Of a stretch of 64,000 nt of DNA, positions 1 to 9,393 are shown in pieces. The stretch is from Lentinula raphanica (taxonomy: Eukaryota; Basidiomycota; Agaricomycetes; Agaricales; Omphalotaceae): assembly GCA_027919835.1 (NCBI GenBank), contig JANVFP010000035.1:62001-126000 (forward strand), in the 5' to 3' direction. The first letter of the stretch is position 1. Every line of letters starts with the position of its first letter. Below the pieces are notes generated by a model, which was not told where the DNA came from, did no database searches, and saw nothing but the letters and a program-made list of their open reading frames with translations. Made by a program: the position numbers and the translations under genes.

Positions 1-832
1 CACTTGAAAGCCAAAGCAAAACCACAGTGATGCCATTGGGCAGATGCAAACAAGAAGGGAATCATGCAACTATGGATTCTTCATTTCATGAACTAATGAA
101 TATAAATATGAGTGACAATGAGATACTGTTTGCATCAAGTTCAGTTATAGCTGATCAGCAAGAGCTTCTTCAGAGGCAGTGTAGCAAATTCAACCCACAT
201 ACCATGATGCCTGTATCTGAGCAGCCACCTATAGAAGGCCCACAGAAGTTCAATATCCCTGATGCACTTACCAAGAAAAATGAGTTTCAGATGGAAAAGA
301 AGATCACAGAGAGAGATCGAAATCAAAGAAAGAAGCTGAACCAGAACTTGATAGCCTAGCCACACATACCCCTACCCCATGTTCCTTGAAATCTTTCCAA
401 CTTCACAAAACTGAGAACTTCAGCATCAATAAAAATATTCAACAAGATGACAATTTGGTCAAACAAGGTCAGACAGGCTGCTGCATTGGCATACAACCTA
501 TGAAGTTGTTTGATGAATCAAAAAACTTCAGCATCAATGGAGGGGAAATCAATGCAGTAGGTAGAGATATTTATAAAATCACAAACATTGGTTGTACAGT
601 TAATTATGCAAAGGACTCCAGCTCTAAGTCTCCCCCCACAAGTGCAACAACTCCTCAAAAATCCAAGTCTCAGAGCAGAAGTAGGAAACAACGATGGTCC
701 ACTACCAAATACACACATACTAACTATGTTTATCAGCACTATCTTCCAGTGTCATACTACCCAATGCCCTGGATGATGTGCTACGTTCCTTGGTTCATAC
801 CATGGACTCAGAATTGTGCAGGAGTTTTTTGA
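1..832 (+). pseudogene. 3' end of an NLR (NACHT-ankyrin) paralogue, frameshifted
   Basis: This stretch matches, in inverted orientation, the last ~270 codons of the NLR gene at 15013-19448. It enters from the left window edge, so upstream exons are unseen. Two reading frames cover it: one open to the stop at 357-359, the other from about 300 to the stop at 832. Compared with the intact copy, an A-run near position 297 has four A's instead of five; this single missing base shifts the frame, and restoring it in the comparison aligns both halves with the other gene. The C-terminal part keeps two motifs, TENFSINKN and SKNFSINGG, a basic linker and a Tyr/Pro/Trp-rich tail ending in IPWTQNCAGVF. 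No ankyrin repeats lie in the visible part. It is probably a decayed paralogue, although a frameshift allele of an otherwise used gene cannot be excluded. Confidence 0.75.
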
Positions 833-857
833 CATCTCTGTCACAAACTCACAATAG

Positions 858-1086
858 CATCAGCAAAATCACTTCTGGCCTGGAGTCTATACCCCCTCTT
901 TTCCTACAGGCTCTAGAGTCTCAGAAAGAGCCTGAGAGACTCTACAGAACTTGAAAAGACATTCAAAGAAACTTAAAACTTCCTCAGGGTGCCTAGAAAC
1001 TCTAGGCATGCTAAGAGCAACATAGGATTTAGGGAGTGTCCCTGCAGTCTTTCAGAGACTCCAGGCCAGAAGTGATTTTGCTGATG
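858..1086. mobile_element. 229-bp MITE in the 3' flank of the left NLR copy
   Basis: The element starts CATCAGCAAAATCACTTCTG and ends with the reverse complement of the same sequence; the terminal inverted repeats are about 30 bp. The other duplication arm (near 14975) lacks the insert and provides an empty site, in which the flanking sequence reads through from CTCACA to TAGTGTTCC. A duplicated AG (or TAG/GAG) flanks the insertion, so the target duplication is only 2-3 bp. It has no coding capacity. Confidence 0.8.
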
Positions 1087-1498
1087 AGTGTTCCTCACAA
1101 AGGGAACCAGCACTTACACCAAAAGAATATCCAGTGTATGCTTATACAGCTTCCTCTTTCCTTTCTCATATAGATTTTATGAACTTTCTCCCTCTTCCTC
1201 TTCTTGGTATCCCCTCTCTCTATTGAATAGTACTTGATACCAATTTTTATTGATTCCGCGTGGACAAACTTTCTTTGCTATGTCACGATAGGTGTGCTGT
1301 AGACAGCTATAGTATGTGACTCATAATTTAGATGCTGTATTTATTGATGCAGTAGAATTTTCAAAACAAGTGCTGTATGTTCTTCTCTGCTGCTCCATCA
1401 AACTTTCTTTAGTTCAGTTACCAGAATTCATTTGAATATCAATGGTGAGTGTAAATTGGTAATAACTATTGATCACAGCAACAGCCTCAATGTCAAGG

Positions 1499-2409
1499 TA
1501 AAATCATTGAAAGGAATGATATAGGGTATCAGTATGGTTTGAATTTTTGAGACACTTTCAGCTTTTCTACCTTGGCCTTAATATTATCTAGCTCCCAAAT
1601 CTTCTTCAATAGGATGAGTGCTAGTAGAAAATGTTATTGATGTAGATGATGTTTGTCTTAGCTTCTTTCCCTTCCTCTCCCTTCCATCTCCTGTTCTTCA
1701 TGCTGTTCCTTTCCTTATACTTTCCTGTCCCCATCTCTCTTTTCCACTAATCCACTCTGCAGCCTTCCTCCTACAAAATCCCTTCCCATATATTTGTTCA
1801 TTGTGTATTTGATGTGTATAGATACTGAGAAAGTTTAGACTGAAGGGTAAGCTCTCTCATCCTGAACATGCCCAGACACTCACTTGCATTTGGTTGTCAG
1901 CTGGCATACCGGTCATACAAGAAATGAAAGAAAACAATAAACAAAACCCTATATAGAGGGGTGCTGGAGTTGGACATGGAGGGGGCGAATGAATTGAATT
2001 GGGGGATTAGGTTGGTGTTGGCCAAGCAGACAGATGGGGATAAATGGGTTAACAGGTGGTAAAGAGGAGGGACGGAGGGATGAGCCTGCCATAGAACTTC
2101 AGGCAAAGGAAAGGATTCCGAGCGTAGCACTTGCTGGTCATGGTTCAGTTCAAGGGTGCTGTATGCGCCATTGGCATTGACTTTTTTTCGTCATGTTTTG
2201 TTCATTATTACTCAGTCTGCTCCATTGTCCTCACTTGTTGAACATCAGGAAAAAGCCCTTGGCCTCAAAGTACTAACTTCAAATTAACTCAGGTATTAGC
2301 TTATACTCAGGTTACTCAGGCTACTCAAGACAACTTTAGTAACTTGAGAGAACCTGAGAGAACTTATATCATTTGCCTCTACTCAAGTTAGCTTGGTAAG
2401 ATTCAGTTT
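1499..2409. other. Unassigned AT-rich spacer
   Basis: Only short ORFs without recognisable similarity occur here. Positions 2270-2400 hold short, irregular repeats of CTCAGGT/ACTCAAG type. No gene is supported. Confidence 0.5.
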
Positions 2410-3396
2410 GCTTGAAATAGCACACAGTATGATGAGTACTTGATAGTGAGACAATAATATTTATGATAATGTACAAGTGGGTACATCAGCAAGTCCCGTT
2501 ACTTATCATCAGAATAATCACAATTGAAACAGATTGAGATATGCAGACTTGAAGTGAGGTGCTTACTGCTCACTGTGAAGAATGATACAGCTTCCTGAGA
2601 CAATGGTGGAATGATGAAGGGTAAATGAGTATGTTCAAAAGCTATTTTTGAAGGTGTCAAAATGCCTCAAGGATGTCTATAGATGAATAAAAATAAAACA
2701 AGATTTGCAGAAACTTCATGAATTTTTTGCAGTGAATAATAATGATGAGCAGTCAATAATCATAAGAACAAGATTTTTTGATGAAGTGTAAATAAACACT
2801 CTTAAAGGCCTCATTTGAGGACATGAGAATGTCTCCAGGATACTTAAAATTAAATCAGAATAGGACAATATATTTAGAAAATAAGGTGCTCACCATCAAT
2901 AATAATCAACAAGCAATAATGGAGTAGAGAGATTCTTTGATGAAGTGTCAATGAATACATCTAAAAGCCTTATTCAAAGGCTTCAGAATGCTCCCAAAAT
3001 ACTCAGAATTGAATGAAAACCATATGAGGTATATCATAGATAAGTGAGGTGCCTACTATGATCAATAATAAGCAGGTAATATTTATTTAGCAAGAGCTTT
3101 TGATGAGATACAAATGAGTACATCTGAAAGCCTTATTTTAGAGCCTCACAATGCCTCCAGAATCTTTAATATTGAATGAGATCAAGACAAGGTATGCATA
3201 AAAGAAGTTCTTGTTATAAGAAATGATGAGCATACAATATTCACATGATAAGATCAGCTGATAGATTGCAAGTAAACAAACTAAATAGCCCTATTTCAGG
3301 GCTTCAAGATGCAACCAGTATCTCTAATAATGAATGAGATGAAGACAAGATATGCAGAAAAGTGTCAATATAGCAATAAATCATGTGCAGGTCATG
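2410..3396. repeat. Degenerate tandem array, unit about 160 bp, five to six copies
   Basis: Units begin near 2553, 2722, 2880, 3040 and 3201, with a weaker one before 2553. Landmarks recur in order in each: a AAGTGAGGTGC-like start, an AATAATNATGAGCA segment, TTTGATGAAGTG, a short palindrome with loop ATTT/ATTC, TGCCTCCAGAATAC and a purine-rich GAATGAGATNAAGACAAG end. Copies have diverged by many substitutions, so the array is old. It ends where an LTR begins at 3397. Confidence 0.75.
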
Positions 3397-3639
3397 TGTT
3401 ATGAAGCATAACATGATCTCTGCCACCCCCACAATTTTTCCAAATATTCCCTGAATATTCCTGGCATTTTTTCCTATTTTTCTGGTATTTTTCCTCATTT
3501 TCTAATGCCTTAACAAGCCCTTTTTATTGTTGGCCAAGTCTACGCCGAGCTGGCACTTATTTGGCATCTCGGCATTGCAACGCCTAAGCGCCAGCCTTCA
3601 GTTCTTTCCCACACTTTCTCTTCCTCTTCGCTCCCATCC
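3397..3639 (+). mobile_element. Older LTR, 5' piece (same family as the solo LTR)
   Basis: Begins TGTTATGAAGCATAACATG and runs parallel to the first ~240 bp of the solo LTR at 3640. It is interrupted at CATCC by that younger LTR and resumes at 5180. Confidence 0.75.
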
Positions 3640-5179
3640 TGTTATGAAGCATAACATGCTCTCCTTAGCCCCCACAAATTTTCTAATAATTCCCTGATTA
3701 TTCCTGGCATTCTTCCCTATTTTTCTGGCATTTTTCCTTATTTTCCTAGGCCTTAGCAAGCCCTATAAACCCATTTTATCGTTGGCCGAGCTTACGCCGA
3801 GCTGGCGCTTATTCAGTGTCTCGGCATCCAGACGCAGAAGCGCCGCTTTTTACTTTTTCTCACGACTCTCTCTTCTCCTCGCTCCCTTTTCTTCGACAGC
3901 TACCTCCTCCAACCTCGACTTCTCAGGACCATGGAACCCTTGGGACAACGCCAAGGACTTCAAGACACTACTGAAGGATAGTAGAGACAACGAGGAAAGG
4001 ACCTAGAGGGTTGGAGGCCGCGGTGATGCGACCTGCCGACTATAACCATAATTCGTGCGTAATCCGTTCGGATGAACGGATTACCCTCACTAACGTAGCC
4101 TCGGCAACAGGTTAGGGCAATCGTCAACTCGCGTCGACGATTCCTGACTCCCATCGTGTTCATTCCAGATCTCAACACCCTCGACAACCCCTCGGCCCTG
4201 CTTTTTCATATTCCTACCGGTTCCGACATGTCAACGTCGTACTCGTCACCCCGGTTTTCCGTTCGGCTCTTCCCCATCGCGATATTGTCACCCTCGGCTC
4301 GCATCTACCTTGTCTGGTCATCCTAGATGACGATACACACCCCGCCATTCCATCTTGTGCCGGCTTACCGTCCCCAAGCCCCCTTTTTTCCGTTTATCCT
4401 TCTTTTGGCTCGTCTACGTCAACGCCGAATCTTCTACATTCTGTTTAGTCACTGGAGATGACAAGAACGCCTCGATGCCCCTCCTTTGTGCCGGTCCACC
4501 TTTCCAAACCCCACTCTCAACACTCTTAGCTTGTGCCCGTGTATTCGGGTTCCCCTCACTCTGGTCGACTTCCCTTAACCGTGTTCGGGTCCCGTGTGCA
4601 TAATATCATTTGTGGTTTGTTTCTAATGACGACAGGCGATTCAAGATGAGTCAAGGCGACTCCTCGCCTGTCATCTCTTTGTATTGTTTATGCATCCCAC
4701 TCTTGTCATTTATCCGGCCGGGTCGACGCGTGTATCTACGTCGACCCGTGCCTTCACTGTTTTGACTTGTCGTTGAGTCATATCGACGACGGTTTACACG
4801 TCCTGGCTACGGGTCGTGTCATCACGATTATCATTGTGGTGATGCGTCCCACAGCCGACATTTATTTATATTACTTATCATATATATCTATACCTACCAA
4901 AATACTATATAAACTGTAGGTATTTTGTACCCGAACCCCAGTTCGGTTATTTTGCTTAATTCTAGCTTTGGTTATCCCCTCTAACTCTGGTCCCTTTTGA
5001 ATACTCTAGTCTGTAATAACATCAAGTCTCCAACAACAAGGATAAATACCATCCTTCCAGGTCCCGATCTTTGGTGTAGATGTACTGCCTAGCAGTCTTT
5101 ACCCCGCATTTTAGGACGACTAGCTTGTAGCCATTGAATCTGGTGCTTTTTGAGGGTTAGAGCGTGCTAGCACCTAACA
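3640..5179 (+). mobile_element. Solo LTR of a retrotransposon (1540 bp)
   Basis: It starts TGTTATGAAGCATAACATGC and ends CTAGCACCTAACA, the usual TG...CA termini. The 5-bp direct repeat CATCC flanks it exactly at 3635-3639 and 5180-5184. There are no internal gag or pol sequences, so it is a solo LTR left by LTR-LTR recombination. The 5-bp duplication fits both Gypsy and Copia; the length is more usual for Gypsy. It lies inside an older LTR of the same family. Short ORFs inside it are not considered genes. Confidence 0.88.
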
Positions 5180-5434
5180 CATCCTCTCCACTTCATCATT
5201 GACTTCTCAGGACCATGGAACCCTCGGGACAATGCCAAGAACTTCAAGACACAACTGAAGGATAGTAGAGACGACGAGGGAAGGATCTAGAGGGTTGTAG
5301 GCCGCAGGTGACGCGGCCTGCCAACTAAACCTATCAATAGTGCGTAATCCATTCATTGAACGGATTACATCCACAGTAACAAGGTGTCGCCATTATGATA
5401 GGGTCATTGTCGACTCGCGTCGACGTATCGTGTC
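5180..5434 (+). mobile_element. Older LTR, 3' continuation, truncated
   Basis: Continues the LTR interrupted at 3639: from GACTTCTCAGGACCATGG onward it parallels the solo LTR from about 3920. Similarity stops near 5427-5434, where a hAT-like terminus begins. Confidence 0.7.
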
Positions 5435-5905
5435 TAGTGTTTGGCATGGGTCCACCGGGTCGGGTCGGCTCAGGCTGTCAGCACCCGCCACCCGTTCGGC
5501 AGACCCCGCCACTCCGGCATGTAGCTCACCCCTCACAGCCAATTACGTACCATACGGTGTATTGTAACAAAATATTTGAATTTAATTTTTTACAAATTCA
5601 ACAAATCGTACTATGAGCAAATGTAGTGCAACATCAAAAGGTAACGGCACAGCGAGAAAGCAACAAAAGAAGAATGCACAAGCTCAACTGCCATCAAGTA
5701 GCAATGAAGAGTCAAATCCGAGAACCGCAGCACAGAGAAATGAAGGCGATGAAGGCGAAGACGATGAGGAAGATGAAGATCAGGATGGTGAGGATATACA
5801 AAACACGACTGAAGGGATTAAGGCTAAAAAGGAGGCAATCACAATCCAAATTAGTGAGGACGAGCACAATAAAAACAAAGAATGGATGGCACTTACCTCA
5901 CCCGT
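5435..5905 (+). mobile_element. Left end of a hAT-like DNA transposon
   Basis: The sequence TAGTGTTTGGCATGGG followed by GGGTCGGGTCGG resembles the right terminus (reverse complement) of the hAT-type element at 7304-9060, which reads TAGTGTGGCATACGGG then GTCGGGTCGGG. TAGNG termini with GGGTC-rich subterminal repeats are characteristic of hAT elements. No matching right end was found, so this is a truncated element cut by the foldback element at about 5906. Confidence 0.55.
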
Positions 5906-5963
5906 AGCTGTAGGAGCTTCGCGAAGTAGTCCGATAAGTCTCCAAGATTACTTTGCAAAGTAA
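5613..5963 (+). CDS. Acidic N-terminal ORF, possible hAT transposase fragment
   Basis: A 116-codon ORF begins about 180 bp inside the hAT-like terminus. It encodes a Lys/Gln-rich start followed by a Glu/Asp run (about residues 44-60). No catalytic or BED zinc-finger motif is visible; the last ~20 codons (from 5906) lie in the arm of the inserted foldback element, so the native 3' part is missing. Position just inside a hAT terminus suggests the start of its transposase, but the protein itself is not diagnostic. Confidence 0.3.
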   Translation: MSKCSATSKGNGTARKQQKKNAQAQLPSSSNEESNPRTAAQRNEGDEGEDDEEDEDQDGEDIQNTTEGIKAKKEAITIQISEDEHNKNKEWMALTSPVAVGASRSSPISLQDYFAK

Positions 5964-6912
5964 CCCGAGTGGCTCTCGAAGCTCAAAAAACCCTTTCGGG
6001 CAGGTCAGTAGGGCTCCGGGGGGTGCTCGGCTATTTAGTATATTTATTAATATTCAATAATTCTTTTATTATTTAATAGGTATATTATAATAAATCTACT
6101 TCGCGAAGCTATGCTGCACTTCACGAAGTGACTACGTTTACGACAATCATGAAATCAGGTAAATTAGGGTTACATCATTACGTCATTGATTTCCTTTTTG
6201 GGTTATGGTATTTTTGAATAGAAAAATGCATGTTATGACATCATTGATTTTGGGATGCTAAAAATCACAGATGAATCCAAAAATGGCTATAGGGAGGTAC
6301 TGGCTACCTCAGGCACATCAAAATTGCCTAAAAAGGAAATTGGTCCAAAAATAGAACTTGATCTCATCAGGTAGCAAAAAATCTGAAAAAATCATGAAAA
6401 ATACTCAAAAAATTCAGGGTCACCTCATTGGCCCTGAAAACGCAAAATAAAAAAAAATACGCGACAAGTGTAAAAATTTTTATCACTCCAAATCATACCA
6501 GATCCTCTATACATTGAGTATATATGATGTACATGCTATTTTTAGCACCCCTAGTACACTCAGACACTCAGAATGGCTTATATCATTCAATATATTCAGC
6601 ACACTCAATGCTTATTATACTTAACACACTTAACAATGAAAAAACTCGGAATAGTAGTAATGTATATCATACTCAACACACTCAACAATAAAAAACTTCG
6701 AAACAGTGTTCATGTGTATTATATACTTAACATACTCAACACACTTAACAATGAAAAAACTCAGAACAGTGCTCATGTGTGTTACACTTAACACACTTCA
6801 TCAATCAATATAACATACTTAACAATCAAAAACTTGGAGTAGTGTTATCACACATTATACTTAACACACTTCATCAGTAAGTATAACATACCTTCAATAG
6901 GACATTGTTATA

Positions 6913-7146
6913 CTATGACACACTCATAACAACGAGTTTTGGGCGCTTATGGTTTTTGAGTTGAAATTCATTGATAGCACACTCAATAATTTTTGTGTGG
7001 GCTCTATATTGTGTCAGGATGTTGTCTATATCATATTCCTCTAGATATAATTCGGAGCACTCAAAAATACAACCTGTGTGGCTAGCTATACTATAATCTT
7101 TTGTAATATAACAGTGTTTTATGTAAATGACAGTGCATACACCCAT
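6913..7146 (-). CDS. Conserved small ORF in foldback arm (copy 3, left arm)
   Basis: 77 codons. The core runs from YIKHCYITKD through TQYRAHTKIIECAINEF and is shared with ORFs in other arms of the same element family. This arm starts MGVCTVIY; the opposite arm starts MHYMDICIG, because translation begins in the non-palindromic centre. No known domain, signal peptide or membrane segment is recognised. It may be a real small protein or simply an open stretch preserved by gene conversion between arms. Confidence 0.3.
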   Translation of the reverse strand: MGVCTVIYIKHCYITKDYSIASHTGCIFECSELYLEEYDIDNILTQYRAHTKIIECAINEFQLKNHKRPKLVVMSVS

Positions 7147-7432
7147 GTTATGAAGTCAAACTGCTGCTGGGTGATGAAAAGAGTCATTCTACAACCTATT
7201 TTATGCTAACTCTATGTGATACAGCCAAGAGATTTGTAATGGGGGTCATTGAATATGACATCTATTGTTACATGTAAGTGTAGACATCTATAGTGTACAT
7301 GAATAGTGAAGATCACGGGTGGGCCGGGTGGTGCCGGGTTCCGGGTCAGGTGACTATTTCGGGTCGGGTCGGTTCAGGTATCTGAGACCCGGGACCCGGC
7401 TTGTATACCCGGTTCTTTTTTGGTTTGACCTT

Positions 7433-7700
7433 TGTTATGAAGCATAATAAAATATATACCACACACACAAATTCCTCAAAAATTCCCAGCATATTCCTGT
7501 ATTTTTCTTGATTTTTCTGTTATTTTCACAGATTTATTTGGGCTCAAGCAGTCTCTACAAGCCTTTTCTGTCAATAGCCGAGCCCATGCCGAGATGGCGC
7601 TTATTTGGCGTCTCGGTACTTCTACTTTCTCCCACACTCCATTCTCTTCCTCACTCTCCTCACTCCTCTCATCTTCGACCCCCTCAACATCACAGGACTG
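7433..7700 (+). mobile_element. LTR 5' fragment carried inside the hAT element
   Basis: Begins TGTTATGAAGCATAATAAA and follows the same order as the LTRs at 3397 and 3640: ATTCCTG...TTTTTC tracts, then AGCCGAGCCCATGCCGAG and GGCGCTTATTTGGCGTCTCGG. Similarity fades after about 7700 into GA-rich simple sequence; the 3' border is not resolved. The long ORFs seen on both strands to 8100 are low-complexity artefacts. Confidence 0.65.
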
Positions 7701-8172
7701 CCAAACCAGCAACAACGAATACAAGGGACAGTAGAGGGATAACAGAAGAAGAAGACGAAGAGGAGAAGAAGACAACGAGGAAGAGAAGAAGAAGACAACA
7801 AGGTAGGGAAGATTACCAGAAGAAGACGACGAGAGGAGATGACGACAACAAAGAGCGGACAGGACAACCACAACGAGCAGACAGGACAACAACGAGCGGA
7901 CAACAACGACCACGAGCGGACAGGACAACAACGACCACGAGCAGACCAAGACAACAAGCGGACAACGACGACGATAGATGGAGCACACAACGACGACGAT
8001 GGATACACAACGACGACGATGGATGGAGCACACAACGACTCGAGGACAGCGAAACAGAGAGACAGGACGACACCACACTACGCGAAAAACAACAACGAAA
8101 ATGACTACACGAGGACAAGATAATAACGATGCAAGAGGGTGACGCTGCGACGGAAATGCAAGGCGACAAGGC

Positions 8173-8229
8173 GATTTGAGGCCTCAGGCTATGTTTGAGG
8201 GCCTCAACCATAGCCTGAGGCCTCAAATC
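8173..8229. repeat. Perfect 21-bp stem hairpin with palindromic loop
   Basis: GATTTGAGGCCTCAGGCTAT begins the left arm (8173-8193), repeated reverse-complemented at 8209-8229. The 15-nt loop (8194-8208) contains a second palindrome, TTGAGGGCCTCAA. Confidence 0.85.
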
Positions 8230-8269
8230 TTTTCCAATTCCTGCACACATCCCTCCTACCTCATCCCTC

Positions 8270-8590
8270 CTGCTTACCCCTCCTCCTCCTCCTCCTCTCT
8301 CCTCCCTCTCCCTCTTTTCTCTCTTTCTCTCTCTCTTTCTCTTCCTCTCTCCTGCTTAACCCTCCTCCTCCTCCTCCTCCTCCTCTCTCCCTCGCTTCTC
8401 TCTTTCTCTCTCTCTCTCTCTCCCTCTCTTCTCTCTTTCTCTCTCTCTCTCTCTCCCTCTCTTCTCTCTTTCTCTCTCTCTTTCTCTTCCTCTCTCCTGC
8501 TTACCCCTCCTCCTCCTCCTCTCTCCTCCCTCTCCCTCTCTTCTCTCTTTCTCTTTCTCTCTCTTCCTCTCTCCTCCCTCTCCCAAACAA
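8270..8590. repeat. CT/CCT microsatellite tract
   Basis: About 320 bp of almost pure pyrimidine built from CCTCCT and CTCTCT runs. A CTCTCCTGCTTA phrase recurs near 8348 and 8492, and a CCTGCTTACC variant near 8268, marking irregular longer units. Open frames on both strands are compositional. Confidence 0.9.
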
Positions 8591-9180
8591 GAGACAAACA
8601 CAGGCACTAGGACCTCATGAAAACAAAGAGGATAACGACGAGCACCGAAGATGACAAAGAACACCGAATATGAGGATGAGCACGGATAGCGAGAATGACT
8701 GCGAGACGACTGTGAGATGACTCACGAGGAGGCACGCACACTAGGACACAAGGAAAATGAGATCAGGGATAAGGAGACAAGGTCACGAATACTACAAGGA
8801 GGCGGAAGATGCGAGATTGTATTTGTAGCACTACATTTAATAACATGAATTTAACTTTGTACATTAGGCAAGACTCTGGTCACTCTTGCAAGGACCTTAA
8901 CTAACAGCCCCAACCACAAACTGCATCCAACCCGACTTCAAGAAACCCGTCACCCGGGGATATTGGGTACCCGGCACCCGGGGTCTCGGGTACGGGTGTT
9001 AGCCGGGTCCCGGGTCGGGCTGGCTTCAAGAGCACCCGACCCGACCCGTATGCCACACTATACATGAAACATGTAAATGTATATCACAGAGTCCAACCTT
9101 TATGATAGCTATCTGAATCATGTACAAACACTGCCAGTAGACTGTAGGAGTGCTTTCCTGATGGACCAGCATCAGTATAC

Positions 9181-9393
9181 TTGCATTACATGGACATATG
9201 CATTGGCATTTACATAAAACACTGTTATATCACAAAAGATCATAGTATAGCTAGCCACACAGGTTGTATTTTTGAGTGCTCTGAATTATATCTAGAGGAA
9301 TATGATATAGACAACATCCTGACACAATATAGAGCCCACACAAAAATTATTGAGTGTGCTATTAATGAATTTCGACTCAAAAACCCCAAATAA
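9181..9393 (+). CDS. Conserved small ORF in foldback arm (copy 3, right arm)
   Basis: 70 codons beginning MHYMDICIGIYIKHCYITKD and ending INEFRLKNPK. It pairs with the ORF at 6913-7146 in the opposite arm; the shared core differs at only a few positions. Function unknown. Confidence 0.3.
   Translation: MHYMDICIGIYIKHCYITKDHSIASHTGCIFECSELYLEEYDIDNILTQYRAHTKIIECAINEFRLKNPK

Larger units (their letters stand above)
1..1498 (+). repeat. Left arm of a large inverted duplication (NLR 3' region)
   Basis: Positions 1-1498 match the reverse complement of about 14582-15850 over coding sequence and 3' flank. The match stops abruptly at about 1498 on this side and 14582 on the other. The main length difference is a 229-bp MITE (858-1086) present only here. 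The arm may continue beyond the window. Confidence 0.85.
7304..9060. mobile_element. hAT-type element nested in foldback copy 3 (1757 bp)
   Basis: The 8-bp direct repeat TACATGAA lies at 7296-7303 and 9061-9068; the intact sequence of the other foldback copies shows that removing the insert and one repeat restores the continuous centre. Ends are TAGTG...CACTA, followed by GGGTCGGG-rich subterminal sequence. TAGNG termini with 8-bp duplications identify the hAT superfamily. There is no transposase ORF, so it is non-autonomous. Its interior carries an LTR 5' fragment (7433 onward), a purine-rich low-complexity stretch, a strong hairpin and a pyrimidine microsatellite. Confidence 0.88.

Noticed and set aside
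2410..3396. CRISPR-like array
   Set aside because: Eukaryotic context, degenerate ~160-bp units and no short identical repeats with unique spacers.
7476..8664. ORFs of 90-200 codons on both strands
   Set aside because: They lie in GA-rich and CT-rich simple sequence; overlapping open frames on both strands reflect composition.
8830..8900. 3' end of the LTR fragment starting at 7433
   Set aside because: An ACCTT repeat occurs at 7428 and near 8891, but the putative LTR end would not be CA; border left open.
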